A stretch of DNA of 64,000 nucleotides from UBA1672 sp964352375 (GCA_964352375.1 CAYGSA010000003.1:1-64000), one strand, 5' to 3'. Counted from the first letter of the stretch, positions 34,022 to 43,881 are shown. The notes: generated from the letters alone by a model not told the origin. Numbers and translations: made by a program.

Positions 34022-34426
34022 TTAGATAGTACCGAAAGATACAGACTGAAGACCAGCAGCAGATGCACCAGCACCAGTAGCACCTTGGTCAATAGTTTCT
34101 GACATTGCTTCAAGGATAATTGGAACCGCGAATAACGCACCACCAGCTGCCAAACGGATAGCACCGTCTTTAAGTGGAGTCTGTGTTGGGTTCTCAACGT
34201 GATCTTTAATCTTCATGATACCAAGAACAGCAAGAAGCACACCGAAAAGGTAAGCAAGTGCTGAAATCAGACCTGGAAGCTGAGCTATAGAATCGCTGAT
34301 GTTAGATGCGATTGAACCAAAGTTGTTAGTTGATGTTGTGGCGTTTGCTGACCCTGAAGTAGCAAGCATACCAGCAGTCATCACTGCACCAAGTTTATAG
34401 TACGAAGTTTTAGTTTGTGTGAACAT
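34022..34426 (-). CDS. icmD: type IVB secretion membrane protein IcmD/DotP-like
   Basis: A 134-residue inner-membrane protein: a signal-like N-terminus (LGAVMTAGMLATSGSANA) then one IcmC/IcmD module with two membrane spans: ISALAYLFGVLLAVLGIMKIKDHVENPTQ (residues about 54-82) and IRLAAGGALFAVPIILEAM. Preceded by a strong ribosome site GAGGAGA. The same module occurs about five times in the adjacent upstream protein. Confidence 0.88.
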   Translation of the reverse strand: MFTQTKTSYYKLGAVMTAGMLATSGSANATTSTNNFGSIASNISDSIAQLPGLISALAYLFGVLLAVLGIMKIKDHVENPTQTPLKDGAIRLAAGGALFAVPIILEAMSETIDQGATGAGASAAGLQSVSFGTI

Positions 34427-34549
34427 TTAAGTTCTCCTCTTATTAAGTGATAATTTACTTTTATGTTTAAACTGTAACATATCAGACATAAAAATGCCAC
34501 ATTTTATTTCAACTATTTTTTTAAAAAAATTATGTATAATATTTATAAT

Positions 34550-36250
34550 TTACAGACCACCAAATGAGACACCAAATGCGGTAACACCAAGCGAAGCCTG
34601 CACAGCATTCAATAAAGGGCCAAGATTAACAGCAAGAGCGCCGCCAATAATATGAGTGATGCCAGACATACTCGAGGCCTGCTGCTTACCCTCCGCAACA
34701 TCGCGCATGATGAATATGCCCCGAACAAAGCTAATCATACCAATAATAAGCATGAACTTTAAAACGGCAGAAATAACGTTGTGCGCGGCTTGTGTTTCCG
34801 CAACACTCATCCCCGTTGTATAGCGCATGGAAGCAAAGGTTTGGGTAACAGGGCTTACAAACATACTAGAAGACACTGCGCGCAAAATCGTTGTGGCAGA
34901 CAAAAGTAAACCACCGACAACAAACGTACCGATCGTGCCGATGCCGCCAGGTCCGCGCGCACCTTCCTGAGATGATTTAATTAAGCGTGAAATCCCGATC
35001 ATAATAAAAATCATACCGGCAACAGTTGCAAAAAAGTTCAAAACGACATGTGTTGGCCCAAGAATATCATTCATGAAACAGCTCATAGCTTGATCAAGAG
35101 AAGGACCACTACCAAAGCCAAGACCAGAAAGGATCGTATTACAGGCAAGAAGCGGCAGGCTTTCATTATAGCCAGTATTTGTGGTAACTGTTGTAAGAGC
35201 AACTAAGGGAATCGGTAACAATGTTGTTCGAAAAATAACAGTAAGGTAAGGAAATGCAAAAAATGCTCCGCCCGCAAGCAAGCGCATCACCCCTTCATTG
35301 AGTCCTGTGCGGGTAGGGTCAACGACATGGTCACGAATTTTAAATAAACCCCATATACCAAAAACAAGACCAATAAGATAAGAAATGCTTGTAAGAAAAA
35401 TAGGAAAACCAGAAGCATTCTGCATTGCATTACAGATAACCTGCCCTAAACCGGTGGTTCCGGGTAAAAATACGGCAAGCGCACCAAGATAAGCTGTAAC
35501 ACATTCCAAAGAGGTTGTTTCTGAAGAGAAAAGAAAACTAAACCCAGCTACAAAACTAGCGATAGTACCGCCTGTCCCCAGCCCACCATCAGTAATCGTA
35601 TTATACATCGCCGAATAAATAGTAGGGAGCGCAAACAAAGCGCCCGCAAGGAGATAACGAATAACGGGTTCTTTAATGGTGGTACGTGAAGGTTCTTCAA
35701 CATGATCTTTTGTTTTAAGCACAGCAGAGGCAACAATCAGCAAACCCAATAAGTAAGCCGTTGCAGAAACAAGCGCAGGGAATTGATCAATAGAACTTGT
35801 AATATTGTCAAAAACAGTATTAATATTCGTCCCAATCGAAAGATACACATTAATGCCAGAAAAGAAATTGTTCAGCCTAGCTAAAGTTTCAGCCTGAATG
35901 GTGAAAGGTGAAATGCTGCCGCCGTTAATTGTCGTTTGAGCGGCCTCTATAACAATTGGAAGGGAAAACAACAGCCCGCCTGCAAGAAAATACGCGAGCG
36001 GTACACGCGGAAAAACGTAGTTCCCCGATGTGTTGGAAATAGTGACATGCTCAATCGTCTTGAATATTCCACGCACAGCAAGAATAAGGCCTACAAGGTA
36101 TGAAAGAGCAGCAACTAACCCAGGTAAGGATGAGACGCTGTTCGTAATATTAAACGCAACGTCATTTGCATCTTGAGCAAAGCCCATCTTTGCAAAAAAA
36201 ACAACGAATAAAAATCCAAAAAATAGGGACACGACTTGTCTGCTCATCAA
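34550..36250 (-). CDS. multi-module IcmC/IcmD-like inner-membrane protein of the T4BSS
   Basis: A 566-residue membrane protein made of about five tandem units of the two-span IcmC/IcmD/DotV fold, near residues 35-108, 145-215, 275-347, 398-460 and 488-560. Units 1-3 share the pattern ISYLxGLxxxxxGxFKxxDHV then LAGGxxFxxP (for example LTSISYLIGLVFGIWGLFK and LLAGGAFFAFP); units 4-5 are more diverged. A signal-like N-terminus precedes them. IncI systems place traQ and traR here and Legionella has separate icmC, icmD and dotV, so this looks like a serial fusion. The order, dotG side then icmD, matches. Confidence 0.85.
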   Translation of the reverse strand: MMSRQVVSLFFGFLFVVFFAKMGFAQDANDVAFNITNSVSSLPGLVAALSYLVGLILAVRGIFKTIEHVTISNTSGNYVFPRVPLAYFLAGGLLFSLPIVIEAAQTTINGGSISPFTIQAETLARLNNFFSGINVYLSIGTNINTVFDNITSSIDQFPALVSATAYLLGLLIVASAVLKTKDHVEEPSRTTIKEPVIRYLLAGALFALPTIYSAMYNTITDGGLGTGGTIASFVAGFSFLFSSETTSLECVTAYLGALAVFLPGTTGLGQVICNAMQNASGFPIFLTSISYLIGLVFGIWGLFKIRDHVVDPTRTGLNEGVMRLLAGGAFFAFPYLTVIFRTTLLPIPLVALTTVTTNTGYNESLPLLACNTILSGLGFGSGPSLDQAMSCFMNDILGPTHVVLNFFATVAGMIFIMIGISRLIKSSQEGARGPGGIGTIGTFVVGGLLLSATTILRAVSSSMFVSPVTQTFASMRYTTGMSVAETQAAHNVISAVLKFMLIIGMISFVRGIFIMRDVAEGKQQASSMSGITHIIGGALAVNLGPLLNAVQASLGVTAFGVSFGGL

Positions 36251-36379
36251 TTTTCTGCTCCTTCTATAATATACCCCTCATTACAACATACTTTACGTAC
36301 AAACTGCAAACTTTTTAACCGTCTTAAGGAAATAAAGAAGAAATACAGAGGAAAGCTGTCGATAAATTCACCAAGGCTT

Positions 36380-37429
36380 TTATTGCGTAATGCTCTGGTC
36401 AGACCCAACCACAACCCATTTCTCACTAATTTTTTGGATGGAGCTGATAAGGCCAACAGAGGGAACACGATCACCAACCTCGACAGATCGCGTGTCTCCG
36501 CTAATTTCATTATAAATAACAGCTTTACCAGGCAGAATGGCTTTTATAACCCACTGATTTGCAATGATTTTAGCCTCTTTAGGCAAAGGGTTTTTAACGG
36601 GCATATTGGAAACATCACTGTTCTGGATGCTCGCTGGCTTATATTTAGGTGTCACAATATGAATGCTATGATCAGACGCGACAGAATCAGAGTCTTCATA
36701 AGGTGGAACCGCAGAAAGCTCAGGAATGTAAACCTCATTTTGTATTTGTATAGTTTTTACGGGCGCCTTGCTCATGTCAGTTTTGGAAACAAAGGATGTG
36801 TCCGTTTGGGACAAAAATTGTTCCTCAATCAAATCGCTCTGTTCTGAAACGTCTTCGGTTTTGGACTTAACAATATTAGAAGTTTCAGGCTCTATAGCAG
36901 AAGAAATATCCTCATTGATATCAAGATCAACAACAGCAAAGTTTGGTAAACTACCTAAATCAGGCAAAGGTGTAATCGTAGAGGAGGGGTGAGAAACATC
37001 TGAAGAAGAAAGTGTTTCAAGGGTGTCTTCGTATAAGTCCTCAGCAAAAACAGAAATTTCCGTTTTTCTCTCCTCAGGAACACTCTCTGGAATATCGTTT
37101 GAAGGGGATTGCGCAGAAGAAGGTTCAGAATCTTTAGGAAGAACGAGTGGATCAGAATTAAGTCTAACAACAGGAATCATCAAATCCTTATCATGGGGAT
37201 TTAAGTAAAACTTATAAAACCCAAAACCACCCGCACCAATGACCGCTAAAAGAAAAATCATAAATAAACGAGACTGTTTAGTGCGCCGAGCAGAACCTTC
37301 CTCTGAATCAGAAGAACCGACTGGCTTTTCTTCTAAGCTGATCGGTTCTTCGCCATAAATATCGTCTGATGGGTCTAGAGCATCATCATCTACAAAAAAG
37401 TCGTAGAGCTCATCTTCGTCATCGACCAT
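36380..37429 (-). CDS. bitopic inner-membrane protein at the TraP/DotF position
   Basis: A 349-residue protein: an acidic cytosolic N-terminus (DEDELYDFFVDDD), one membrane span (LFMIFLLAVIGAGGFGFYKF, about residues 55-74), a long Ser/Pro/Glu-rich disordered periplasmic linker, and a small C-terminal domain (about 285-349) with QWVIKAILPGKAVIYNE, VEVGDRVPSVGLISSIQ. That domain resembles the PilP/GspC-type homology region seen in TraP-like proteins. The ATG at 37429 follows the dotG stop by 4 bases. DotF/IcmG assignment is by position and topology, not sequence. Confidence 0.7.
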   Translation of the reverse strand: MVDDEDELYDFFVDDDALDPSDDIYGEEPISLEEKPVGSSDSEEGSARRTKQSRLFMIFLLAVIGAGGFGFYKFYLNPHDKDLMIPVVRLNSDPLVLPKDSEPSSAQSPSNDIPESVPEERKTEISVFAEDLYEDTLETLSSSDVSHPSSTITPLPDLGSLPNFAVVDLDINEDISSAIEPETSNIVKSKTEDVSEQSDLIEEQFLSQTDTSFVSKTDMSKAPVKTIQIQNEVYIPELSAVPPYEDSDSVASDHSIHIVTPKYKPASIQNSDVSNMPVKNPLPKEAKIIANQWVIKAILPGKAVIYNEISGDTRSVEVGDRVPSVGLISSIQKISEKWVVVGSDQSITQ

Positions 37430-37433
37430 AGCC

Positions 37434-38702
37434 CTAGATATCACTCTCTTCGTCTACGACATTCTCAGTGAAGAAAATACCAATCGGTGTTCCCGCTTTA
37501 ATGATAATCAAGGGCTTAACATCTGCATACTCATCGACAATACTACTAACTTCTTGAGCAGCCTCCTCAACACCAGTTGCAACTTCCTGATCATTATCAA
37601 GTTCTTCATCCTCTTGAAGAACAGTCTCACCACTAACGGTAATGGTTGTCCTTCCTGACTCTGCAATAGCCCCAGCATAACCATCAATAAAAGCAGATGC
37701 GGCAGGTAAAAGAACGCGACGAATCCAACGTCTATTTATGTCTGTGCGTAAAGCAGGAAGAGTTGTCTTTGGGTTAAGCATAACAGCGTCAATAGTGTAC
37801 TGCTTCCCCTCGTCATTCACTGCGACACTAAATGTTATTGCAAGCTTCTCAGCATCATCCAGGACAGTGAACTCACCAATTAATCTCCAGCCTTTCAAAG
37901 GCCCACTAACAACTTGCGCTAAAACAGAGCCAGGGACATCAGAGTTCGCCTCAAGGAGAGTTTGCCCATAATAAATCTGACCAGCCGCAATAACAATCGT
38001 TTCTTCTTTTTCTTCTTCAAAAGCACCGCCTGGATCGCCACCTGATGCACCTGCACCAGCTTGAACCCCAGCAGCGTCGCCACCTTCTGGATCGTAAGTT
38101 ATGAGAGTTTTCGTCGTAAAAACTTTATTTTCCGTGTTAGAGTTAAGCACAGACTCCATTTGTTGAACCATAGAATCAGAAAGCTGTTGAATTGCCTCAC
38201 TCTGCTGCTCGGCATCAAGAACAGTCACAGGCTCGACTTCAGCCTCTCGACTTCTCAGCTGCTTTTCAACACGCTCTTCTTGAAGCTGTCTCCAGCGAAG
38301 CAAGGGATCTTCTGTTTCCTCTTCAATATCCGGAACCTCCAAGCGTGTTTCAGGGGCCTCGACAGGAACAGGAATGGCGCTAGTCCCCTCACGAATCGCA
38401 CGATCAAGAGTTTCTTCGTTGACCTGCTCAACAGCCTCGGTGTAAGCCTGAGGAACGGTCGCAGTATCTGTTCCTGGAACTTGGGTGACTTCCGAACCAC
38501 TAGGTAATATAGATGGAGTTTCCTTAACAGCATCACCACTAAAATACAGAAAAACACCGATAAGAACGGCGCCCGCTAAAAGAACGATTAAAAGCTTAGC
38601 AAGAGGGCTCTGTCTAAAGGAATCGCCAGCACTAGAACCTGCAGAAAACTCATCAAAACCGTCATCAGCTCCAATTATTTCTTCATCTAAATCATCATTC
38701 AT
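37434..38702 (-). CDS. dotG: type IVB secretion core protein DotG/IcmE (TraO-like)
   Basis: A 422-residue VirB10-like protein spanning the envelope. Order: acidic cytosolic N-terminus, membrane span LAKLLIVLLAGAVLIGVFLYF (about 34-54), Pro/Glu-rich linker, and the C-terminal VirB10-like domain with IVIAAGQIYYGQTLLEANSD, SGPLKGWRLIGEF and the KAGTPIGIFFTENV ending. Legionella DotG is more than twice as long because of a central pentapeptide-like repeat region; that is absent here, as in TraO of IncI plasmids. The ATG at 38702 overlaps dotH by 8 bases. Confidence 0.92.
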   Translation of the reverse strand: MNDDLDEEIIGADDGFDEFSAGSSAGDSFRQSPLAKLLIVLLAGAVLIGVFLYFSGDAVKETPSILPSGSEVTQVPGTDTATVPQAYTEAVEQVNEETLDRAIREGTSAIPVPVEAPETRLEVPDIEEETEDPLLRWRQLQEERVEKQLRSREAEVEPVTVLDAEQQSEAIQQLSDSMVQQMESVLNSNTENKVFTTKTLITYDPEGGDAAGVQAGAGASGGDPGGAFEEEKEETIVIAAGQIYYGQTLLEANSDVPGSVLAQVVSGPLKGWRLIGEFTVLDDAEKLAITFSVAVNDEGKQYTIDAVMLNPKTTLPALRTDINRRWIRRVLLPAASAFIDGYAGAIAESGRTTITVSGETVLQEDEELDNDQEVATGVEEAAQEVSSIVDEYADVKPLIIIKAGTPIGIFFTENVVDEESDI

Positions 38703-39726
38703 CGAGCAAGTCCTCACGCGCAGTAAGATAGGCACGCACCATACGCCCTCTATCCGATAGTAAAATCACAGGTGTCTCTTCCAAAGCATAAACCTTTGTT
38801 CCATCAGCTGATGTTACAGAGCTATCCCAACCAGGAGAGAGAAGAGTGAGGGGCGTACGCACATAAGTCAGACCATTATAGATATAAGCAGTTGTACGGC
38901 CATCAACACCACCGACATTAAGCATTTGTGCATCTGGAGGAACGACACCGCTAAGCGCTACAGACATATCGACATCGCCAGATGCTAATGTGACGCCAGG
39001 ATCAATTAACGGGGTTTTCGCACCTGGACCGCGCTTTGGAATGATGGCATCAAAGCGGTAATGGACAAGATCCCTGTTTGTCTCGAATGTCATAATGACC
39101 GGAGCATTCAAACCCATTAACCTCATAGAGATATTGCCATGAGCAAATTGCGTCTCAGGCGATATCCGCAAAATATGAGTAGTTTCAGTAACCGTAGACT
39201 CTTGAATTTTAAAATCACCAACCCAACTAATATCCTCTATAGGCCAAGGCTGGCCTGATGAATCAAGCATACTAATTGTTGTAACATATCCATGGGCAAG
39301 CTTAACAGTAAGGGGCAGAACCCCAGGATCTAAAGAAATATTCTGAACAAGAAGCTCTGGACGGGGATAAGGGTGAACAGGCAACTCAGTTGACTCAACA
39401 GTACGATCAAAATGCTCCAAAAGGGTTCTAATCTCATCGGGCTTCAAAGGCAGCAGTGTCTTCAAGGCAGAATCAAAGGCTTCCTTACGAAAACTGTCTT
39501 CTAACTGCTCCGTTGTTTTATCATAATCGTCCAGACCAGAATCGTCCAGACCGTCAATATCGAATACATCTGCAGCAGGACCGCCAGGAAGCATGTCTTC
39601 TTGCGCAATGACGCTATATGAAAAAGAGGTTGTACATGCCAGGATCAAACCTAACCCCAATAACTTTGAACACATATTATTCGAAGCTAGCTTTTTTGAT
39701 GATTTTGAATTTTTCATGAATTCCAT
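38695..39726 (-). CDS. dotH: type IVB secretion core protein DotH/IcmK (TraN-like)
   Basis: A 343-residue exported protein forming the outer-membrane core ring with DotC and DotD. An N-terminal signal (LLGLGLILACTTSFSYSVIA) is followed by an acidic stretch and the DotH domain: LLPLKPDEIRTLLEHFDRT, ISLDPGVLPLTVKLAHGYVT, GQPWPIEDISWVGDF and AYIYNGLTYVRTPLTLLSPGW, all characteristic. A start at 39717 (MKNSKS) with GGAATTC before it is an alternative. Overlaps dotG by 8 bases. Confidence 0.93.
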   Translation of the reverse strand: MEFMKNSKSSKKLASNNMCSKLLGLGLILACTTSFSYSVIAQEDMLPGGPAADVFDIDGLDDSGLDDYDKTTEQLEDSFRKEAFDSALKTLLPLKPDEIRTLLEHFDRTVESTELPVHPYPRPELLVQNISLDPGVLPLTVKLAHGYVTTISMLDSSGQPWPIEDISWVGDFKIQESTVTETTHILRISPETQFAHGNISMRLMGLNAPVIMTFETNRDLVHYRFDAIIPKRGPGAKTPLIDPGVTLASGDVDMSVALSGVVPPDAQMLNVGGVDGRTTAYIYNGLTYVRTPLTLLSPGWDSSVTSADGTKVYALEETPVILLSDRGRMVRAYLTAREDLLDE

Positions 39727-39826
39727 TTAACCCAGATACTCTTACTAAAACACATAAACGATACATGCATTTTTTATAATTGTCTACGAATTATCACTGA
39801 AACAGAGAAAAAATATCTATATTCCA

Positions 39827-40489
39827 TTAACGCGCCGCAGCAATCCATTGCTCAATCCCAACGCCATTAGGGCTTTCAAGGCGAGGAACACGAACGACAA
39901 CTACCGTTACCAGCAGTCCCGTATTGTAAGTTTTTGCGCCAGAACGGTATGTTAGAATGAGTGGAATTTGAACGACCCACTGATATCGACCAGCAACAAG
40001 CCCCTCAGATTCAAGTACGGGCGCACCCTTGGGCGCCGCTGTAATAATTTGTTGATTAACCTCAACCATTTCAATGATACGTGACCGTTGTAAAGCTTGA
40101 GTAAAGCTTTCCCATCCGCGCTTTGTGAAATTCCGAGATGATTCTTGAAGGCGACGCCTGTAATCATTAAAGCCAAAAGTCATAACCTCCGTGGTAGCTT
40201 GCGCAACCCAAGACATAAGCGCCGGCGTGCTGAGGTTGGGCTGATTGAGCGGAACCATGGGAATAAGCCGCCCATCTTCAGTAGTGGCGAAATAAAAATG
40301 CTGTGGCTGGTGTACCCTGATAACATAGTACATAGACCCAATAAGACCTAGAATTACAACACTTTGTATGAGGGCCATTTTCAAGAGACTGCGGTAGCCA
40401 TCCCTATAAAATTCGTTTCTGATGACAACGGTGCCAAGGCCAGAAACATCATTTTTCGTATTCTTATCAGTCTCTTTTTTATTAAGCAT
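39827..40489 (-). CDS. dotI: type IVB secretion inner-membrane protein DotI/IcmL (TraM-like)
   Basis: A 220-residue protein with a short cytosolic N-terminus, one membrane span (LIQSVVILGLIGSMYYVI, near residues 41-58) and a VirB8-like periplasmic domain. The family-typical VIRNEFYRDGYRSL, HFYFATTEDGRLIPMVPLNQP and the FGFNDYRRRL segment are present. Its promoter must lie in the 295-base gap shared with the divergent paralogue array. Confidence 0.94.
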   Translation of the reverse strand: MLNKKETDKNTKNDVSGLGTVVIRNEFYRDGYRSLLKMALIQSVVILGLIGSMYYVIRVHQPQHFYFATTEDGRLIPMVPLNQPNLSTPALMSWVAQATTEVMTFGFNDYRRRLQESSRNFTKRGWESFTQALQRSRIIEMVEVNQQIITAAPKGAPVLESEGLVAGRYQWVVQIPLILTYRSGAKTYNTGLLVTVVVVRVPRLESPNGVGIEQWIAAAR

Positions 40490-40784
40490 AATATTTCAAA
40501 CTTCTATAATATTTTAAAATTTTCCAACTATAACAAAACGGGTCCACCATGGATAGATCGCATTGTGAAATAAAAGCTGATGAGGCACAAGAAGATTAAC
40601 AATAAAATTGGAAAATAGCTCATCCAAAAAGTAATTTTTAATTTTCGTAAATATTTCAGTGCGCTTGGGTGCAAGTTTATGTTAACATTCCCTTTAGGGA
40701 CAGAACTATATTTTAAAATAATTGAAATAATTTTGAAAATGGTGCAGCATGCCCAGACACTAATTATTAGAGTTTTGATACGAG
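40490..40784. promoter_or_regulatory. divergent intergenic region between dotI and the paralogue array
   Basis: A 295-base AT-rich gap that must carry outward promoters for the minus-strand dotI-dotO genes and the plus-strand array. A near CtrA box (TTAACATTCCCTTTA, one mismatch) is at 40682. I could not fix a promoter with confidence. Confidence 0.4.
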
Positions 40785-42383
40785 ATGAGCGAAACACATT
40801 CTTTTACAAGAAAAATCAATAAGCACAATGCTCTGTGCTTTCTTGTTGTGATGTGCTCAATCTTCATGTTGACGATAAACACATCGAAAGATGTACCCTC
40901 TTTATCCATACGCCAAGCCCACGCCTTGTGCCAATGCGGAATTGGGGATGGTGGAAGTCCTCGGCCAGATACGTGTGGGCAAAGTGATTGTGACAGAGCT
41001 GTTGATTTAGTGCAACAGTACCATGATGATCTGCGACGAAACACAAGAAACGAGTTCGATGATGATCTCGCGGCTTACCAAGATTGGTTGCGAGACGATT
41101 TGTATAATGGGCAAGTTGTCCCCGCAATTCACGACATGTCAACTCAAATGGCTGCTGTGGCGATGTTCTACGTTCAGGCGATTGGTGCATTTCTTGATGC
41201 GCAAACGCAAATGGATACGCAAAGACTTTTCCGCGAGTTACAATATGAAGCACATCAGGATTATACGCCAAGTGAAGATTTCTGCTGGTTCGGCTCTAAT
41301 GTTAAAAGCTTGGCCGGTAGCCAAAACAGGGCGCGCTACACCGCACTTGCGCTGTCTCAAATTTCACTGACGAGGCAAACAGGCCCGCTGGGTGCCATGG
41401 GAGCCGACTCTGTCAATAATGATTATCAGGCGAGGTGGAATCAATTTGTAGGAACATATTGTAATCCGCGTGATAACAACTTTCAAAGAGCATTCATTAC
41501 AGGCGCCAGCAGCAACTTCACCGGCCTCAGAATGGCATGTGATCGTGATGGAATAGGGGGCTCCACGGACGCAGGCGGAGAGGATAGGAATAGGTTTAAT
41601 ATTGATATCAGCTACACAAGGTTGATCGAGGACCCCAAGACATTAGAGGTAAATTTTGTTGATGACGATGATGACAGTCACGAAACATTGGATGTTGTCG
41701 GATCGGTAAGACGACCGGAGGCTCTTTTATTCAACGCATCAGGCCCTATTTTTCAGCCGGGCAATGAAGAGGATGTGATTGCAATGTCAAAAAACTTATA
41801 TGGTCATCGCGCAATTTCCAGATCATTAGGGTCAGCAGCCCTGAGCACGCCAGCGGGACAAAAGCTATTTCTTGCCCTAAGAGGCATTATAGCCAAAAGA
41901 AGTGTTGCGCAAGCAAGCTTTAATGCAATCGTGGGATTAAAGGCATCAGGAACAACCCATGAACTTGGCGGAACGACTGGAGGTGTCGCAGGAACAGTCG
42001 CCCTCGCCCCGCTTCAAACAAGGCGATTTCTTGCTTCGATAGTAAGAGAGCTTATGCCGACAGACCCCTTATTTAGCGGCATTGAAGGTGGAAATATACT
42101 TGAATATATTGGCTACAGTCCAAGCTATTTCTCTCAACTGGAAATCCTGTCAAAAAGAATTTATCAAAATCCCGATTTTTATGCGAATCTGTATGACACG
42201 CCAGCGAACGTATCCAGAAAGAAAGTCGCCATGAAGGCCATAGAGTTAATGGTTGATCGGGAAATATACGAAAGTCAGTTAAGACGTGAGATGAGCATCT
42301 CCGTACTACTCGCAAGTAAGCTACGTGGACTGCACAGAGAAGTGAATAAAGGCGTAAATGTTTCGGGCAACCCCGAAAATTAA
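40785..42383 (+). CDS. tandem paralogue 1 of an unrecognised exported family (T4BSS-associated)
   Basis: A 532-residue protein with an N-terminal export/anchor segment (LCFLVVMCSIFMLTI, about 17-31), a cysteine group after it (LCQCG, CGQSDC), a helical stretch with AFLDAQTQMDTQRLFREL (about 137-155), and three cysteines shared by all five copies (DFCWFG near 165, TYCNPRD near 224, MACDRDGIGG near 251). NEEDVIAMSKNLYGH and the C-terminal signature SYFSQLEILSKRIYQNPDFY plus ANLYDTPANVSRK follow. I do not recognise the family. It is closest to paralogue 2. First gene of a five-gene array; a secreted or envelope role is inferred. Confidence 0.8.
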   Translation: MSETHSFTRKINKHNALCFLVVMCSIFMLTINTSKDVPSLSIRQAHALCQCGIGDGGSPRPDTCGQSDCDRAVDLVQQYHDDLRRNTRNEFDDDLAAYQDWLRDDLYNGQVVPAIHDMSTQMAAVAMFYVQAIGAFLDAQTQMDTQRLFRELQYEAHQDYTPSEDFCWFGSNVKSLAGSQNRARYTALALSQISLTRQTGPLGAMGADSVNNDYQARWNQFVGTYCNPRDNNFQRAFITGASSNFTGLRMACDRDGIGGSTDAGGEDRNRFNIDISYTRLIEDPKTLEVNFVDDDDDSHETLDVVGSVRRPEALLFNASGPIFQPGNEEDVIAMSKNLYGHRAISRSLGSAALSTPAGQKLFLALRGIIAKRSVAQASFNAIVGLKASGTTHELGGTTGGVAGTVALAPLQTRRFLASIVRELMPTDPLFSGIEGGNILEYIGYSPSYFSQLEILSKRIYQNPDFYANLYDTPANVSRKKVAMKAIELMVDREIYESQLRREMSISVLLASKLRGLHREVNKGVNVSGNPEN

Positions 42384-42405
42384 AGTTTTTTAAAAAGGCA
42401 AAAAT

Positions 42406-43881
42406 TTGTTTTTATTGGTAAAAAAATTAAAATTAAGAACCTTTGTCAAGGTGACATTACTGGTGACACTCGTCCTTCTGTCGGCAGGCCCAGTCTTGAC
42501 GACGCAAGAAAAAGGAGCCGAAGCATTTTCGTTCTGTATTCGTATTTCATGCAGGCGATGTAATATTCTTGATACATTTGCCACCACAGAAATTGCCATG
42601 GAAATACTTCAGGATTTTATCTTTGATCCTATTTTAGAAAACAACTTCGAAAACCATGTGAATTCTGAAGAAAATTTCATGACTGGAAACTTCTTCTCTG
42701 ATTTCGCCTTTGATGGATTGGCAGAATTGACAGAATTTTTAAGCCTGAACGCAATGTTCCAGATGCAGATGATTGGAACTTTTTTTGATGCCAAAAACCA
42801 ACTGGAAACACAAAGACTATTTTTCCAGCTTCAGGCCGAGGCACATAAAGATTATCATCCAAGCGCAGGAATGTGCACATTCGGTACAGGCATAAGAAGC
42901 CTCGCCGCGACAGAAAGCAGAGTAAAATTAAATGTTAACGCCCTGTCATCTCGATCAATCTCTCGCCAGTTAGGAACAAAAGGCAGTAGCTCTGCTACGA
43001 ATGCAAATGCAGATAAACGTGCACGCTGGAATCAATTTGTAACGTCATATTGTGACCCCAGAGATAACGGCTGGTCTTCTGGAAGAACAGGCTTAATGCG
43101 TGCTTGTGACCGTGATGGCACCGGCGGAAGTACGCTTGCTGGCGCGCGGGATGTAAATCGTTATAATAGAGATATTGATTACACACGATTAATCGAAACA
43201 CCAAGAACTTTGAACGTGAATTTTACCGACATCGATCTGGCTGATCCAAGCGCGCCGTCTGGAGGGCCTTACCCGTCCTACCCGTCCAATGACCCAAGAC
43301 AGGAAAGCATTCATGACGAAGAAGATGTTCTTGCGCTTGCTGCAAATCTATACGGTCACGACAACTTAACACGCCGCATGTCATTTAATCAGCTCGGTTC
43401 TACAACACCGCGCGACCAGTATAACGACTTAAGAACGATTATTGCCAAAAGAGCGGTTGCAGAAAACAGCTTTAACTCAATTGTAGCGATGAAGGCCGCA
43501 GGAACGGGAGGCATGCTTGGTGGTGGAGGCCCCGAAACGGGCGCATATCTTGGTGCAATCATCCGAGAGATGATGCCCACATCAACATCAGATGAAGAAA
43601 TCATTGCACTAATAGGCGAGAGGCCAAGCCAATATGCTCAACTCGAACTGCTCGGCAAGTTGATGTATCAAAACCCAAGATTTTTTGCTAATTTATATGA
43701 CAAGCCAGTAAATGTTGATCGTAAATCTGTCGCAATGAAAGCCATAAATTTAATGCTTGATCGCGCGCTCTTTGAAAGTGAACTGCGTCAGGAAATGATG
43801 ATGTCGGTGATGTTATCTAGCAAGTTAAACGAACGTTATAAGTCGGTGAACTCTGATTTGACGAAACAATCGGACGAATAA
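42406..43881 (+). CDS. tandem paralogue 2 of the array
   Basis: A 491-residue protein with the same plan: export/anchor segment (VKVTLLVTLVLLSAG), cysteine group CIRISCRRC, DAKNQLETQRLFFQLQAEAHK helix, the three cysteines (GMCTFGT, SYCDPRD, RACDRDGTGG), DEEDVLALAANLYGH, and YAQLELLGKLMYQNPRFF with NLYDKPVNVDRK. Only TTG starts are available (42406, or 42415), with AAAGG 8 bases before the first. It starts 22 bases after paralogue 1 and ends one base into the start of paralogue 3 (TAATG), so it is coupled. It shares the DRDGxGGSTxAG segment with paralogue 1 only. Confidence 0.8.
   Translation: MFLLVKKLKLRTFVKVTLLVTLVLLSAGPVLTTQEKGAEAFSFCIRISCRRCNILDTFATTEIAMEILQDFIFDPILENNFENHVNSEENFMTGNFFSDFAFDGLAELTEFLSLNAMFQMQMIGTFFDAKNQLETQRLFFQLQAEAHKDYHPSAGMCTFGTGIRSLAATESRVKLNVNALSSRSISRQLGTKGSSSATNANADKRARWNQFVTSYCDPRDNGWSSGRTGLMRACDRDGTGGSTLAGARDVNRYNRDIDYTRLIETPRTLNVNFTDIDLADPSAPSGGPYPSYPSNDPRQESIHDEEDVLALAANLYGHDNLTRRMSFNQLGSTTPRDQYNDLRTIIAKRAVAENSFNSIVAMKAAGTGGMLGGGGPETGAYLGAIIREMMPTSTSDEEIIALIGERPSQYAQLELLGKLMYQNPRFFANLYDKPVNVDRKSVAMKAINLMLDRALFESELRQEMMMSVMLSSKLNERYKSVNSDLTKQSDE

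Noticed and set aside
40682..40696. CtrA-like box TTAACATTCCCTTTA before the paralogue array
   Set aside because: One mismatch in a core TTAA half in AT-rich DNA; too weak to call as a site.
41534..41560. Calcium-binding EF-hand/dockerin-like DRDGxGG in paralogues 1 and 2
   Set aside because: Only a short partial loop and absent from the other three copies; not enough for a metal-site claim.
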